From Clostridium sp. CAG:590 (GTDB lineage: Bacteria; Bacillota; Clostridia; Lachnospirales; Lachnospiraceae): 21,601 bases of DNA. The stretch is taken from positions 1 to 21,601 of the forward strand of contig HF987761.1 of the NCBI GenBank assembly GCA_000431135.1. Direction: 5' to 3'. Shown piece by piece: positions 1 to 8,063 of the stretch (the first letter of the stretch is position 1; every line of letters begins with the position of its first letter). The notes beneath the pieces are model-generated. The model saw nothing but the letters and a program-made list of their open reading frames with translations. It did not search any database and was not told the DNA's origin. Made by a program: the position numbers and the translations under genes.

Positions 1-579
1 ATGATATCCAGCATCATCCAACGATACAATGATCACATTACAATTCGTCTGCAATCCGCCCGACCAATACTGCGAAATATCATGTTGTTTGATATGGCAC
101 ATCAACGCTTTGTTAAGTGCTCCATGTGCTACGATCATAATACGTTCCAATTCGTTCCTTTGTGGTTCCACAACCTCTTGTAAGAAATCCGCTGCCCTTT
201 CACAAATATGTTCTAACGTCTCACCATGCTCCGGTGCTCTATATAATTCCGGCTGTTTGAAAAAATAATGGAATGGATCGGATTCATCCTCCAACAGTTT
301 AGAGAAATTCTTACCTTCATTGATACCAAAACATAATTCCCGCAGCCGTTCATCCCGTATGATTGGAATATTCCGGTGTCCTCTGATCAGGCACGCCGTC
401 TCATAAGCACGAATCAATGGCGAACTGTATATCTTATCGAAATGAACGGATTCCAGGTTTCTGCCTGTCTCACCTGCCAGTTCTCGTCCATTCTCATTCA
501 ATTCTATGTCTGTACTTCCCTGCAACAACTTCTTTGCATTCCATACCGTTTGTCCGTGTCTTATGATATAGATTTCCAT
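1..579 (-). CDS. Histidine phosphatase family protein (3' end cut by window)
   Basis: Partial gene: 193 codons are visible and the frame is still open at position 1. The N-terminus reads MEIYIIRHGQT, with the RHG phosphohistidine motif (His8). Other family landmarks are SSPLIRAYET (Arg57), the ELCFGINEG stretch (about 81-89, usual site of the catalytic acid) and the second His in VAHG (His152). This is the GpmB/CobC-type branch of the phosphoglycerate-mutase-like superfamily: small phosphatases, usually cytosolic, whose substrate cannot be read from sequence. The start is fixed by AGGAAGG upstream. It begins 13 nt after the stop of the OatA-like acyltransferase and is probably the last visible gene of that operon. 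Nothing seen links it specifically to the envelope genes. Confidence 0.88.
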   Translation of the reverse strand, partial: MEIYIIRHGQTVWNAKKLLQGSTDIELNENGRELAGETGRNLESVHFDKIYSSPLIRAYETACLIRGHRNIPIIRDERLRELCFGINEGKNFSKLLEDESDPFHYFFKQPELYRAPEHGETLEHICERAADFLQEVVEPQRNELERIMIVAHGALNKALMCHIKQHDISQYWSGGLQTNCNVIIVSLDDAGYH

Positions 580-592
580 CTGTTCTTCCTTC

Positions 593-2443
593 CTACTGCA
601 TTGCCTGATTCACCTGATTGTTTTCGTTCAACGCAGTACTTACATTATCGTATAACATCTGTGTATATGCCTGACAGCCTTTCTGCGTCAGATGAATCCC
701 ATCGTTTAAGAACCAGTCATCATGTCCCACACAATAGGCTGCCCAATCAATCACATGTATATTATCATATTTTTCTGCCATCGACCAGATCATCCGGTTC
801 GCATCCTCCTGCCATTGCAGATGCTTTCCGTATGCTGTTACCCAATAGATCTGCCGCTCTTTGCCAATCGCCTCTACCAGATTCTTACCAACCGTTGGTG
901 AAAATGTGCCATTCGTACCCAAAGCCAGAATGACAACATCGCCTAATTCGCCCTTCTGTTTGAGATCCTCCACCACAGTTCTTGCCTTCGCCACCTGTCT
1001 CGATTCCTTCGCATCCACAACACAATTCGGAATCGTATCCTCGATATCCGAATCTGCTCCTAACAAGACAGAATCCCCAATTGCAGTCACGGTCTTCTGC
1101 GTCACAGGAGCTTCCGTAACAGACTCCGTTGTCATTGCCACAGGTGCCTGTGTTCCGGTACTCTCTGAGACCTTACTCTCTATATCCTTTGCTGACATCG
1201 GCTTCTTTGCACTGACCGATGTCTCTTTTGCGAGTACCTTTGCAGAATTATGGCCACCCTCCGGAAGTTTCTCACTCACAACCACACTTCCCACTAACAC
1301 CATAAATGCAATTCCAAGACTACCGGCTGCATACGCAAGCCTTCCCATCATATTACCACCCTGACGTTGCCGGTTCTGATGCATATATCTTGTCACCGCA
1401 TACTGTATTCCCGCAATCACACCGATCAAGGCAAGCTGTACACACCAGGATAAGATTCCATAATTCTTCTTGTTATAACCAAACAAAAAGATGATCGGAT
1501 ACATCCACAGATACAGTTCATAGCTCATCTTACCTACTATCGTCAATGGACTTCTTTCCAATATCTTCTCCATTCCACTGTATGGTAAAAGCAGAAGAAT
1601 GATTCCGCAAAGTATACTATGCACAAACAGACCGCCATAATACAGCATCGGCATCTGTCCCTCTAATACAAAATATGAAACAATATATAAAAGCCCCGCA
1701 ACTACAACGCACGCTCTGTGTAAACGCTCTGACATTCCTCTTCGGCAGACACGTTCCACATCCCGATGTATCATGCCTACATATACGCCTAACACCAGGG
1801 CAAAGATTCTGGTATCTGTTCCATAATATAACCGTGATACATCCTGCTCCGGCTGATATAGCACACTCATATGTATTCCACTTACCATTACAAGAACTAA
1901 CCATCCGATACGCACCAGTTTTCTGGATGTGTGTCTGTATAACAGCCTCATCAGCCAGAAAAGGAGCGGCCACATCAGATAGAATTGCAATTCGACTGCT
2001 GTTGCCCACAAATGTGTAAATGGTGATTGCTGACTGATTCTTGCAAAATAGGATGCACTCTGCTTTACCTGCCATATATTATTGTAGCCGCCAACCAGAC
2101 TGACTAACTCGGCCGCCTTTCCTTTTGCCACCTGTGGCATATACAATACCAGAAATCCCATAACTGCAGCTACCATGATCAGCATAGCAGGATATATTCT
2201 TCCAATCCGTTTCTTATAGAATGTCCCAACAGAATACCGTCCCTGCTGCAGATCCCATACACTGGTACGATAGATCAGATAACCGGATAATACAAAAAAC
2301 ATATTCACACCTAAGAATCCGCCCGGCATCTTGCCCGGCACCAAATGATACAGGATAACGCCTAAGATTGCGATACCCCTTAATGCATCCAGTCCTTCAA
2401 TATGCATTTTTCTTCTTTGGTTCTCATATTTCATTGTCCTCAT
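593..2443 (-). CDS. OatA-like acyltransferase: AT3 membrane domain plus SGNH domain
   Basis: 616 residues. The N-terminal part (about 14-355) is an acyltransferase-3 (OafA/YrhL) domain: it opens with GLDALRGIAILGVILYHL, has FFVLSGYLI near 49-57, and shows about ten hydrophobic segments. After a further membrane segment (about 371-389) and a Ser/Thr/Lys/Glu linker comes an extracytoplasmic SGNH domain (about 450-600) with GDS at 456-458, ALGTNG at 507-512 and DGIH at 581-584. Together these supply the Ser, Asn and Asp/His of an SGNH esterase/transferase. This is the architecture of OatA, which O-acetylates MurNAc in peptidoglycan and gives lysozyme resistance; another glycan target is possible. 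Start choice is uncertain: Met1, Met4 (2434) and Met13 are all usable and the best ribosome site (AAGAAGGG) sits between ideal spacings. It follows ung by 82 bp. In Bacillus subtilis oatA is in the sigV operon; here sigV-rsiV lies about 1.5 kb upstream on the same strand. Confidence 0.88.
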   Translation of the reverse strand: MRTMKYENQRRKMHIEGLDALRGIAILGVILYHLVPGKMPGGFLGVNMFFVLSGYLIYRTSVWDLQQGRYSVGTFYKKRIGRIYPAMLIMVAAVMGFLVLYMPQVAKGKAAELVSLVGGYNNIWQVKQSASYFARISQQSPFTHLWATAVELQFYLMWPLLFWLMRLLYRHTSRKLVRIGWLVLVMVSGIHMSVLYQPEQDVSRLYYGTDTRIFALVLGVYVGMIHRDVERVCRRGMSERLHRACVVVAGLLYIVSYFVLEGQMPMLYYGGLFVHSILCGIILLLLPYSGMEKILERSPLTIVGKMSYELYLWMYPIIFLFGYNKKNYGILSWCVQLALIGVIAGIQYAVTRYMHQNRQRQGGNMMGRLAYAAGSLGIAFMVLVGSVVVSEKLPEGGHNSAKVLAKETSVSAKKPMSAKDIESKVSESTGTQAPVAMTTESVTEAPVTQKTVTAIGDSVLLGADSDIEDTIPNCVVDAKESRQVAKARTVVEDLKQKGELGDVVILALGTNGTFSPTVGKNLVEAIGKERQIYWVTAYGKHLQWQEDANRMIWSMAEKYDNIHVIDWAAYCVGHDDWFLNDGIHLTQKGCQAYTQMLYDNVSTALNENNQVNQAMQ

Positions 2444-2525
2444 GTCCCTTCTTTATTATATTCTTTCGCTCATAGAAGAAACATGTATCGGAAATGCCGT
2501 ATCCTATCGACCGAAGAATGTATTC

Positions 2526-3203
2526 TTATACATTCTCAATCTGCCAGTCGATCGGTTCTAATCCATGTTCCTTCAAAAATGCATTCGCTTTGCTGAAATG
2601 TTTGCATCCAAAGAATCCACGATACGCTGAAAGCGGACTTGGATGTGGTGCTTTTAAGATTAAGTGATTCGGGTTATTCAATCGTGCTGCTTTATTCTGT
2701 GCAGGTCTTCCCCATAACAAAAACACAATCGGTCTGTCCTGTTCATTCAAAATATCCATAACCGCATCTGTGAACTTCTCCCAGCCAATCCCCTGATGGG
2801 AATTTGCCTGATGTGCCCGCACGGTAAGTACACTATTTAGCATCAATACACCCTGCTTTGCCCATTTTACAAGGTACCCGTTATTCGGTATATAGCAGCC
2901 AAGATCATCATGCAGCTCCTTATAAATGTTGACAAGCGATGGTGGAATCTCCACCTCCGGCTTCACACTAAAGCACAGGCCATGCGCCTGATTCACATTG
3001 TGATACGGATCCTGCCCAATGATCACACATTTTACCTCATGCAATGGTGTCAGATGAAATGCGTTGAATATATCGTCTGCCGGTGGATAGATCGTTCTTC
3101 CACTGTGATATTCCTCATTCACGATATAATATAGCTTGCGGTAATACTCCTTCTTATATTCTTCCTGTAACGGCTCTGCCCAGTCATTCGTAATGGATGG
3201 CAT
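2526..3203 (-). CDS. ung: Uracil-DNA glycosylase, family 1
   Basis: 225 residues, full length for family-1 UDG. It removes uracil from DNA by cleaving the N-glycosidic bond, starting base-excision repair of deaminated cytosine or misincorporated dUMP. Visible motifs: the water-activating loop GQDPYH (63-68, catalytic Asp65), the uracil-binding LLWGRPAQNK strand (162-171), LNSVLTVR (122-129), and the Leu-loop HPSPLSAYRGFFGC (187-200) with the catalytic His187. The start is supported by AGGAGG 7 nt upstream. It lies 32 bp after the HAD hydrolase gene, with no terminator seen between, so the two are probably co-transcribed. Its place among envelope genes looks incidental. Confidence 0.97.
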   Translation of the reverse strand: MPSITNDWAEPLQEEYKKEYYRKLYYIVNEEYHSGRTIYPPADDIFNAFHLTPLHEVKCVIIGQDPYHNVNQAHGLCFSVKPEVEIPPSLVNIYKELHDDLGCYIPNNGYLVKWAKQGVLMLNSVLTVRAHQANSHQGIGWEKFTDAVMDILNEQDRPIVFLLWGRPAQNKAARLNNPNHLILKAPHPSPLSAYRGFFGCKHFSKANAFLKEHGLEPIDWQIENV

Positions 3204-3235
3204 AATGTTTCCTCCTTCTATCTTATCTGCGTCGT

Positions 3236-3847
3236 CTATTCTTCACTGAATATCTGCGATTCCTTCTGTAACTGTTCGACCGATTGGAAACAGATACCTT
3301 CCATCCCGACCTGTCTTGCAGCTTCTATATTCTCCATCCGGTCATCTATAAACAGACACTCTTCCGGTATCAGACCATACCGGTCACACAAACAATGATA
3401 GATTGCAGGATCCGGCTTCTTCAGCCGTTCTACCGCCGATACTACATATCCATCTACCTTTTTGAAAAATGCAAATGTCGGCCAGTGGATCTCGTACATA
3501 TGAAGCGGATAATTTGACAACAAATATACCTTGTAACCTTTTTTATGCAACAGATCCATCATAGGGGCTGCATACGGATATTCCTCTACAAACCCTTCCG
3601 CTGTATCCCAGAACTTACGGATCTCAGCCTCATACTGCGGCATTCTCCGGACAAACTCTTCGATCGCCTCGGTTTCTTCCATTGTTCCTTCATCCAATCT
3701 GTCCCAGCAGTCCGAACTCACCATTTGTTTTCCAAACGACTGAATAATATCTTCTGTATATCCCAATCGGCGGCAATGTCTTTCCCAGCAGAAATCAATC
3801 AATACATTACCTACATCAAATACAACATTCTTAATCTTATGTTCCAT
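3236..3847 (-). CDS. HAD-superfamily hydrolase (subfamily IA, YihX-like)
   Basis: 203 residues. Motif I is FDVGNV (nucleophile Asp11), with Gly-Asn in place of the usual second Asp, as I recall for the YihX branch of sugar/nucleotide phosphatases. Motif II is LLSNY (Ser111), motif III the Lys in RLKKPDP (143-144), motif IV FIDDRMENIEAA (Asp168/169). The helical cap lies between about 18 and 90. It is a soluble phosphatase; YihX in E. coli acts on alpha-glucose-1-phosphate, but the substrate here is unknown. I chose ATG at 3847 over an in-frame TTG 6 nt upstream because AGGAAGG sits about 8-9 nt before the ATG. It is first in a probable operon with ung, the OatA-like gene and the histidine phosphatase, behind a good sigma-A promoter. 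Confidence 0.88.
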   Translation of the reverse strand: MEHKIKNVVFDVGNVLIDFCWERHCRRLGYTEDIIQSFGKQMVSSDCWDRLDEGTMEETEAIEEFVRRMPQYEAEIRKFWDTAEGFVEEYPYAAPMMDLLHKKGYKVYLLSNYPLHMYEIHWPTFAFFKKVDGYVVSAVERLKKPDPAIYHCLCDRYGLIPEECLFIDDRMENIEAARQVGMEGICFQSVEQLQKESQIFSEE

Positions 3848-3878
3848 ATCCAAAGCCTTCCTTTTCTATACTGCCTAC

Positions 3879-3907
3879 ATTATATGTCAAACGTACAGCA
3901 TTTACAA
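3879..3907 (-). promoter_or_regulatory. Sigma-A-type promoter of the HAD-ung-acyltransferase operon
   Basis: On the minus strand, -35 TTGTAA (3902-3907) is separated by exactly 17 bp from a perfect -10 TATAAT (3879-3884). It lies in the 85-bp gap between rsiV and the HAD gene, so the downstream operon can be expressed without the ECF sigma factor. No hairpin-plus-T-tract terminator was seen after rsiV, so read-through from the sigV promoter is also possible. Confidence 0.72.
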
Positions 3908-3932
3908 GGCGTATTGGCTTTGATAAAACCAC

Positions 3933-4835
3933 CTACTTATAACTATCTGCTAATATTCCATCTGTTATATCCTTGGGTATGGTAAATTCACACACCCCCA
4001 TATATCCCGGTGCAATCTCGTATTTATCAAAGACCATCGTCAGACAACCATCTTCGTTAAAATAGAAATTCGCATCATCCGTAATTCCCTGCCATTTCCA
4101 TTTTGTAGCATCATCATCTACAAAATATGTGACATTCTCATCCTTTGCCATCTGTTCTTTTATCTGCTTCAAGACCTCGTCCGTCAAGATCTTCTTGTAA
4201 TCCACATTCTCCTGAAACAGATCCGGCAACGTGATCATTTTCCCGGTCTTTTTGTCAATATGATAGATCTTAATCGTAACCCCGGATGTATTCAATGCGA
4301 CTGTTGTATTAACCCGTAACGAAAACAGTGTGTCATTATCTGTCACCACCTCGTAATCTGTCGTCACATTTTCTGTGCCCTGACCATTCGTTGCCTCTAC
4401 ATCCTTTTCATACTGCCGGATTACCTCATCCGTATATTCTTTCACTGTCTTATTAACCTGTTGTGCCGCATCCTTCATATTGGAATCCTCTTCCACCTCA
4501 ATCTGCGGTGTCTGAATATCTGCACTCATATCTTCATCTTTACTTTGATAGGAAGAAAATGTAACCACTTTTACAATCGTTCCTAATACCGGAATCTCTT
4601 CCATCGCATAGGCAATATTGGCATTACTGTTCACTACGATCACAAATGCGATCATCGCCGCCACAACACCCGCACAAGGACGAATCCATATGGGACAACT
4701 GTGTTGCCTCCCTCTTTCCTGTTGCTTCTCTTCTTTTGCCTGCTGAATTCCCATAGATACCCGGCTCTTCAACTCTGCCGGTATCTCAATATTTTCATAT
4801 TCCATTTTCATTTCCTCTAATCTTTTATCCTTCAT
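3933..4835 (-). CDS. rsiV: RsiV-like anti-sigma factor (DUF3298-type extracellular domain)
   Basis: 300 residues with anti-sigma topology: a cytosolic N-terminus (1-52), one membrane segment (about 54-70), then a large extracellular region. The segment just after the membrane, NIAYA-MEE (cut expected after residue 77), looks like a signal-peptidase site. This fits RsiV, where lysozyme binding allows site-1 cleavage by signal peptidase followed by RasP cleavage in the membrane. The C-terminal part (about 180-288), with a pattern like YHIDKKTGKMITLPDLF and a late YEIAPGYMG, resembles the DUF3298 domain that binds lysozyme in RsiV. The gene overlaps the sigma factor gene by 11 bp and has its own AAGGAG site, the normal tight coupling of a sigma/anti-sigma pair. 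The assignment rests on domain pattern plus context, not on a search. Confidence 0.82.
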   Translation of the reverse strand: MKDKRLEEMKMEYENIEIPAELKSRVSMGIQQAKEEKQQERGRQHSCPIWIRPCAGVVAAMIAFVIVVNSNANIAYAMEEIPVLGTIVKVVTFSSYQSKDEDMSADIQTPQIEVEEDSNMKDAAQQVNKTVKEYTDEVIRQYEKDVEATNGQGTENVTTDYEVVTDNDTLFSLRVNTTVALNTSGVTIKIYHIDKKTGKMITLPDLFQENVDYKKILTDEVLKQIKEQMAKDENVTYFVDDDATKWKWQGITDDANFYFNEDGCLTMVFDKYEIAPGYMGVCEFTIPKDITDGILADSYK

Positions 4836-5328
4836 ACTGTAGTTCTCCTTCCACCATTTCTAACTTAAGCTTTTTCAAGCTTCGATACAATAATGACTTC
4901 ACGGTACTTAGATTCGCATTCAAAATGTATGCAATATCTTCTAATTTCTTATCCTCAAAATACCGCAGGATCACAACTGCACGTTCTCTCTCCGTCAGAG
5001 TGTTCAGCGCTTTGGTCATATCAAAATCTTCATATTGATCAGTGATTCCCGGCTCATTCACTTCGTATAATTCCTCTATCGGAAATTCTCTTTGTGTCTT
5101 TCGCAGAAAATCCATTGATGTATTGATCACGATCCGGCAAATCCAGGTCTGTATATATCTCTCCTTTTTCACCTGCTCACAGTTACGAATGGCTTTATAT
5201 GCACTTTCCTGTACGATATCTAATGCATCTTCTTCATTCTTCACATAAGTATATGCAATACGATACATTGTCTCATATGCGTTTAACACAGCATCTTCTA
5301 CTTTCTGCTGCATCTTCTTTGCATGCAT
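4825..5328 (-). CDS. sigV: SigV-like ECF sigma factor
   Basis: 167 residues, normal for an ECF (sigma-70 group 4) factor. Region 2 is at about 14-80: YRIAYTYVKNEEDALDIVQE, then the promoter-melting WICRIVINTSMDFLRK stretch. Region 4 is at about 109-158: LTERERAVVILRYFEDKKLEDIAYILN followed by the HTH recognition helix with STVKSLLYRSLKKLK. It directs RNA polymerase to promoters with a TGAAAC/CGTC pattern, and such a promoter lies just upstream, so autoregulation is expected. The partner is the overlapping rsiV. In B. subtilis SigV responds to lysozyme and induces oatA and dlt; both kinds of gene occur in this window. Start ATG at 5328 is served by AAGGAGG 10 nt upstream; the ATG 4 nt further in is in another frame. 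Confidence 0.87.
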   Translation of the reverse strand: MHAKKMQQKVEDAVLNAYETMYRIAYTYVKNEEDALDIVQESAYKAIRNCEQVKKERYIQTWICRIVINTSMDFLRKTQREFPIEELYEVNEPGITDQYEDFDMTKALNTLTERERAVVILRYFEDKKLEDIAYILNANLSTVKSLLYRSLKKLKLEMVEGELQYEG

Positions 5329-5364
5329 GTTCTGATTACCTCCTTGTCTGTCTTCTATCTGTTA

Positions 5365-5391
5365 GACGGGCTTTCCTCCTAAAAAGTTTCA
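5365..5391 (-). promoter_or_regulatory. ECF (SigV-type) autoregulatory promoter of sigV-rsiV
   Basis: On the minus strand: -35 TGAAAC (5386-5391) followed by a run of T, 17 bp, then -10 CGTC (5365-5368) and TAACAGATAG. This matches the general ECF promoter (AAC plus T-rich spacer, 16-17 bp, CGTC) very closely. It lies 37 bp upstream of the sigV start codon, so the sigma factor very likely drives its own operon. Confidence 0.85.
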
Positions 5392-5413
5392 TGTTTTAAA
5401 AAAAATAGAATAT

Positions 5414-5460
5414 AAAAAAAGAACTGTGTATCAGAATTCATTTCTAATACAACAGTTCTT
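5414..5460 (-). terminator. Rho-independent terminator of the chemotaxis receptor gene
   Basis: On the minus strand AAGAACTG pairs with CAGTTCTT, extended by TGTAT/ATACA around one bulged base and by AGAA/TTCT near the loop, then followed by a run of seven T (5414-5420). It sits 25 bp after the receptor stop codon and just before the sigV promoter, insulating the two. Confidence 0.82.
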
Positions 5461-5485
5461 ATTCTAACATACCTGATTTGATTGT

Positions 5486-7195
5486 CTATAACTGAAAATG
5501 ACTCGTATGTTTATTCAATTCATTCGATATCTCAATCAATCGTTGTGTCTGCTCATGACACTGCTTTACAATATCCTTTAATTCCGTCATAGATGCCGAA
5601 GTCTCTTCGGTGGAAGCCGCATTCTCTTCTGCAATGGATGCCAACTGTTCCACACTGGTCGTCACTGTATTCTTCTGACCTTCCAATACTTCCATAATCT
5701 CACGGATACGATTAACGCCATCTGATACTGACGCAATCTCCTGATTCAGTGACTGGAACATAGCTCTTGTATTCTCTAATTTCTCGTTCTGTTCCTGCAC
5801 TCTTCCCGAAACCTGATTCATTGTTGTTACACTTGTATTGGAATTACGAATCAGTTCCGATACAATTGCCATAATCTCATCCGCAGAACTTTTAGACTGC
5901 TCAGAAAGATTCCGGATCTCATCTGCTACAACCGCAAATCCTTTTCCATTCTCGCCTGCACGCGCCGCCTCGATACTAGCATTCAAAGATAACATATTGG
6001 TCTGTGCCGAAATATTCGTAATCATATCGGTCGCAGTCTGAATCGCTTTTGCCGACTCATTGGTCAGGTTGGTCTGTGTACGCACTTCATCAATCGCCTG
6101 ACTGGTCTGTTCGGAAATGGCAACCAATTCCTGCAGTGTATTCTCCGCAGACTCCGAATAATCCCGCATCTTATCAGAATTATGATTCAACAGCTCAATA
6201 TCATCAACCGCATGTCCAATCGCCTCGCCCATACGGGTGATCTCATCATTCGCTTCTACTGTCTCACCCGCCTGCGAAGTTGCACCATTAGCGATCTCAT
6301 CCACCGCAACATTAATATTGGATATATTCTCTGCAATCGTATCAAAAGACTGTCCGAATTCATTAGAGAACTCTTCAAGCTCTTGTGAACTGTCTGATAA
6401 GTCTGTAATAATACTCTTAAATTCATCGATCAATCCCTGAATGGACTGTGACATCTCACCAATCTCATCCGCACGCTGCAACATTTTCCCATGCATCTCA
6501 AAATCAAGTTTTCCTTCCGCCACGTCATCTAACCGGCCAATCGTATGTTTCAATGCCTTAATAATCTGACGAACGACAAAAATGAGAACAATCAGTGCAA
6601 TACATAAAATCACAGTCATACTCGCTATCATCCTGATCTGACCTTTTGCAATCTCTTTCTGAACGTCCGCTTTTGCACGACCGGTAAAAATCATTCCTGC
6701 AATATCACCGTTCTTCAATTTCAATGGTGTATAAAACCCACAATAATCTTCATCTGCAATCTGAATCGTTGGGGCAAAATGTTTCTTTATCTTTCCGTCC
6801 AGAATATCTGATACAAAATCTTCATCTAACGTTGTCCCGATCACACGCTCGCCTTTATCATTCGTAATCGTAGTCAACACTCTCTGTTTTCCCCAAAACA
6901 GTGTTACTTCAATGTCAGACTGCTCTTTAATCTGATCCAGCAACTCATAATCATCGGTGATATCCTTCGTACCTTTTTTGAAAATCCCATTCTGATAAGA
7001 AAAATCTCCATCCTCATACAAATTGTATATATTATCCACACTGTATGCTACATTCTCTAAATTCTCCTCCACCAACTGATACGCAATGTTTCGTTCCCCT
7101 GAGGTTCCCATCATAACTGCTATTACACTGATCAAAACCAGTGGAAACAATGTTATAAGGACAATCTTAGTGGTAAGCTTAATTCCTTTTTTCAT
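5486..7195 (-). CDS. Methyl-accepting chemotaxis protein
   Basis: 569 residues. Order: TM1 (about 9-30), extracellular sensor of roughly 155 residues (31-187; shaped like a single-Cache domain, with YCGFYTPLKLKNGDIAGMIF near 151-170), TM2 (188-209), HAMP (210-260), then a cytoplasmic coiled-coil signalling domain. The hairpin tip is conserved (ISAQTNMLSLNASIEAARAG, 395-414), and QTNMLSLNA is the CheA/CheW contact region. Glu/Gln pairs on both flanks could be methylation sites. There is no C-terminal CheR-docking pentapeptide. The frame stays open 90 nt further upstream, but the ATG at 7195 has a clear GGGAGG site and starts a basic MKKG signal anchor, so it is preferred. It is a single-gene unit with its own promoter and terminator. 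Ligand unknown. Confidence 0.94.
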   Translation of the reverse strand: MKKGIKLTTKIVLITLFPLVLISVIAVMMGTSGERNIAYQLVEENLENVAYSVDNIYNLYEDGDFSYQNGIFKKGTKDITDDYELLDQIKEQSDIEVTLFWGKQRVLTTITNDKGERVIGTTLDEDFVSDILDGKIKKHFAPTIQIADEDYCGFYTPLKLKNGDIAGMIFTGRAKADVQKEIAKGQIRMIASMTVILCIALIVLIFVVRQIIKALKHTIGRLDDVAEGKLDFEMHGKMLQRADEIGEMSQSIQGLIDEFKSIITDLSDSSQELEEFSNEFGQSFDTIAENISNINVAVDEIANGATSQAGETVEANDEITRMGEAIGHAVDDIELLNHNSDKMRDYSESAENTLQELVAISEQTSQAIDEVRTQTNLTNESAKAIQTATDMITNISAQTNMLSLNASIEAARAGENGKGFAVVADEIRNLSEQSKSSADEIMAIVSELIRNSNTSVTTMNQVSGRVQEQNEKLENTRAMFQSLNQEIASVSDGVNRIREIMEVLEGQKNTVTTSVEQLASIAEENAASTEETSASMTELKDIVKQCHEQTQRLIEISNELNKHTSHFQL

Positions 7196-7224
7196 ACTTA
7201 TCCTCCCTTGTAAATAATATACAT

Positions 7225-7253
7225 ATATTAGCACATTTGTATAAATATTACAA
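7225..7253 (-). promoter_or_regulatory. Sigma-A-type promoter of the chemotaxis receptor
   Basis: Minus strand: -35 TTGTAA (7248-7253), 17-bp spacer, -10 TAATAT (7225-7230) preceded by an extended -10 TGC. It lies 30 bp upstream of the chosen ATG, which also argues against the longer open frame. Confidence 0.65.
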
Positions 7254-7288
7254 CATTTATTGCGTTTTTTATATACATTCGACAATTT

Positions 7289-7696
7289 TTATTTCTTTTC
7301 GCCAATGTTCTTCACATTAATCTCAAATTTCCGGATCATCTCCCGTGCTTCCTCTTCTTCTGCCCTAGCAACCGCAACCGTCATTTTATCAAGCTGTGCC
7401 GCCTGTTCCTTCGGAAGAGCCGCCATCGATTGTCTTAAATTATATAGATAATCATCAATACGCTCTGAAAAAATAAGTGCGACGGAATCCGGATACACAT
7501 CTATCTGCATTGAAAATGCACATCCTGGCCATTCATATCCTGTACTTTCTTTTGAAAGTTTTGATGCCTTTTGAATCAACATCCGTCCAAGCGGAGTCCG
7601 ATTAACAATGTCTTCCAAAGAGATTCCATGCTCTCGCATATCCCGTCGGTCAATGTAACAGGCAACTTTATAAATATCCTGCTCTTCAATATGCAT
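7289..7696 (-). CDS. Small protein resembling the N-terminal domain of adaptor MecA
   Basis: 135 residues, soluble, no signal peptide. The opening MHIEEQDIYKVACYIDRRDM followed by REHGISLEDI resembles the start of MecA (a short strand, then a D-x-x-x-x-G-(I/F)-x-x-E-(D/E)-I pattern). The next block, to about residue 78, follows the MecA N-domain layout of helix then strand pair. The rest is a charged helix rich in Glu/Lys; the C-terminal ClpC-binding domain of normal MecA (about 220-240 residues) is absent. In MecA the N-domain recognises substrates for ClpCP degradation, so this could be a target-binding protein without its own Clp-docking part, but that is inference. It starts 18 nt after the PqqD-like gene with AAAGGGG upstream and is probably last in the OPT operon. 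The likeness is moderate; a plain hypothetical protein is the alternative. Confidence 0.6.
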   Translation of the reverse strand: MHIEEQDIYKVACYIDRRDMREHGISLEDIVNRTPLGRMLIQKASKLSKESTGYEWPGCAFSMQIDVYPDSVALIFSERIDDYLYNLRQSMAALPKEQAAQLDKMTVAVARAEEEEAREMIRKFEINVKNIGEKK

Positions 7697-7714
7697 ATTC
7701 TTTGCCCCTTTCTC

Positions 7715-8062
7715 TTACTGCGGTTTTTCCATAATAATAAAACCGTAATCTTCCAAATTCTTCATATATTGTACCAATCTTGGATACAACGGTTCCGCCT
7801 TGTTGCCAAATGCTTCATGAACCTCTTTACCTAATTCAAATATCGATTGTTCTCCATTTATCCTCGGCCACAAAAAGCTTCCAAATTCCTCTAAATGAAT
7901 TTGAGAAATGCGTGGTTTTTTTAATAACTTTTGTGCAAACCAATGGAAAACACCACGATTTTCTACGAAAATCGTGATGTCTCCATTGTCTGACTGCTGC
8001 CAGTTATATTTGGAATTTTTTACCGGAATATAATCTAAATAATTATCTTTGTTCGGTTTCAT
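7715..8062 (-). CDS. Stand-alone PqqD-family protein
   Basis: 115 residues. The C-terminal half (about 52-112) has the PqqD pattern: a conserved hydrophobic/aromatic turn (EEFGSFLWPRINGEQSI), a helix (FELGKEVHEAF), then a last helix with LVQYMKNLEDYGFIIM. This is a winged-helix fold; in PqqD and RiPP recognition elements it binds a peptide leader. The N-terminal half is specific to this protein. I place the start at ATG 8062 (AAGGAG upstream), only one base after the stop of the OPT transporter gene, which implies tight translational coupling. No radical-SAM enzyme or precursor peptide is visible nearby, so a RiPP role is not supported; a link to peptide handling by the transporter is a guess. 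Confidence 0.75.
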   Translation of the reverse strand: MKPNKDNYLDYIPVKNSKYNWQQSDNGDITIFVENRGVFHWFAQKLLKKPRISQIHLEEFGSFLWPRINGEQSIFELGKEVHEAFGNKAEPLYPRLVQYMKNLEDYGFIIMEKPQ

Positions 8063-8063
8063 G

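Noticed and set aside
376..1364. Plus-strand open frames of 185 and 167 codons
   Set aside because: They lie opposite the histidine phosphatase and the OatA-like gene, which have clear motifs; the plus-strand products have none.
1617..2075. Minus-strand 152-codon open frame inside the OatA-like gene
   Set aside because: Another frame of a gene with strong coding evidence; no start signal and no recognisable domain.
2444..2525. A possible separate promoter for the OatA-like gene (TATAAT about 15 bp before the start)
   Set aside because: No acceptable -35 box 16-18 bp upstream (TGTTTC only), and transcription would start almost at the start codon; read-through from ung is simpler.
7196..7285. 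30-residue N-terminal extension of the chemotaxis receptor
   Set aside because: The sigma-A promoter lies inside it and the strong ribosome site points to ATG 7195.
7715..8062. RiPP biosynthesis cluster based on the PqqD-like protein
   Set aside because: No radical-SAM enzyme, cyclodehydratase, protease or precursor peptide is present nearby; the neighbours are a transporter and a MecA-like protein.
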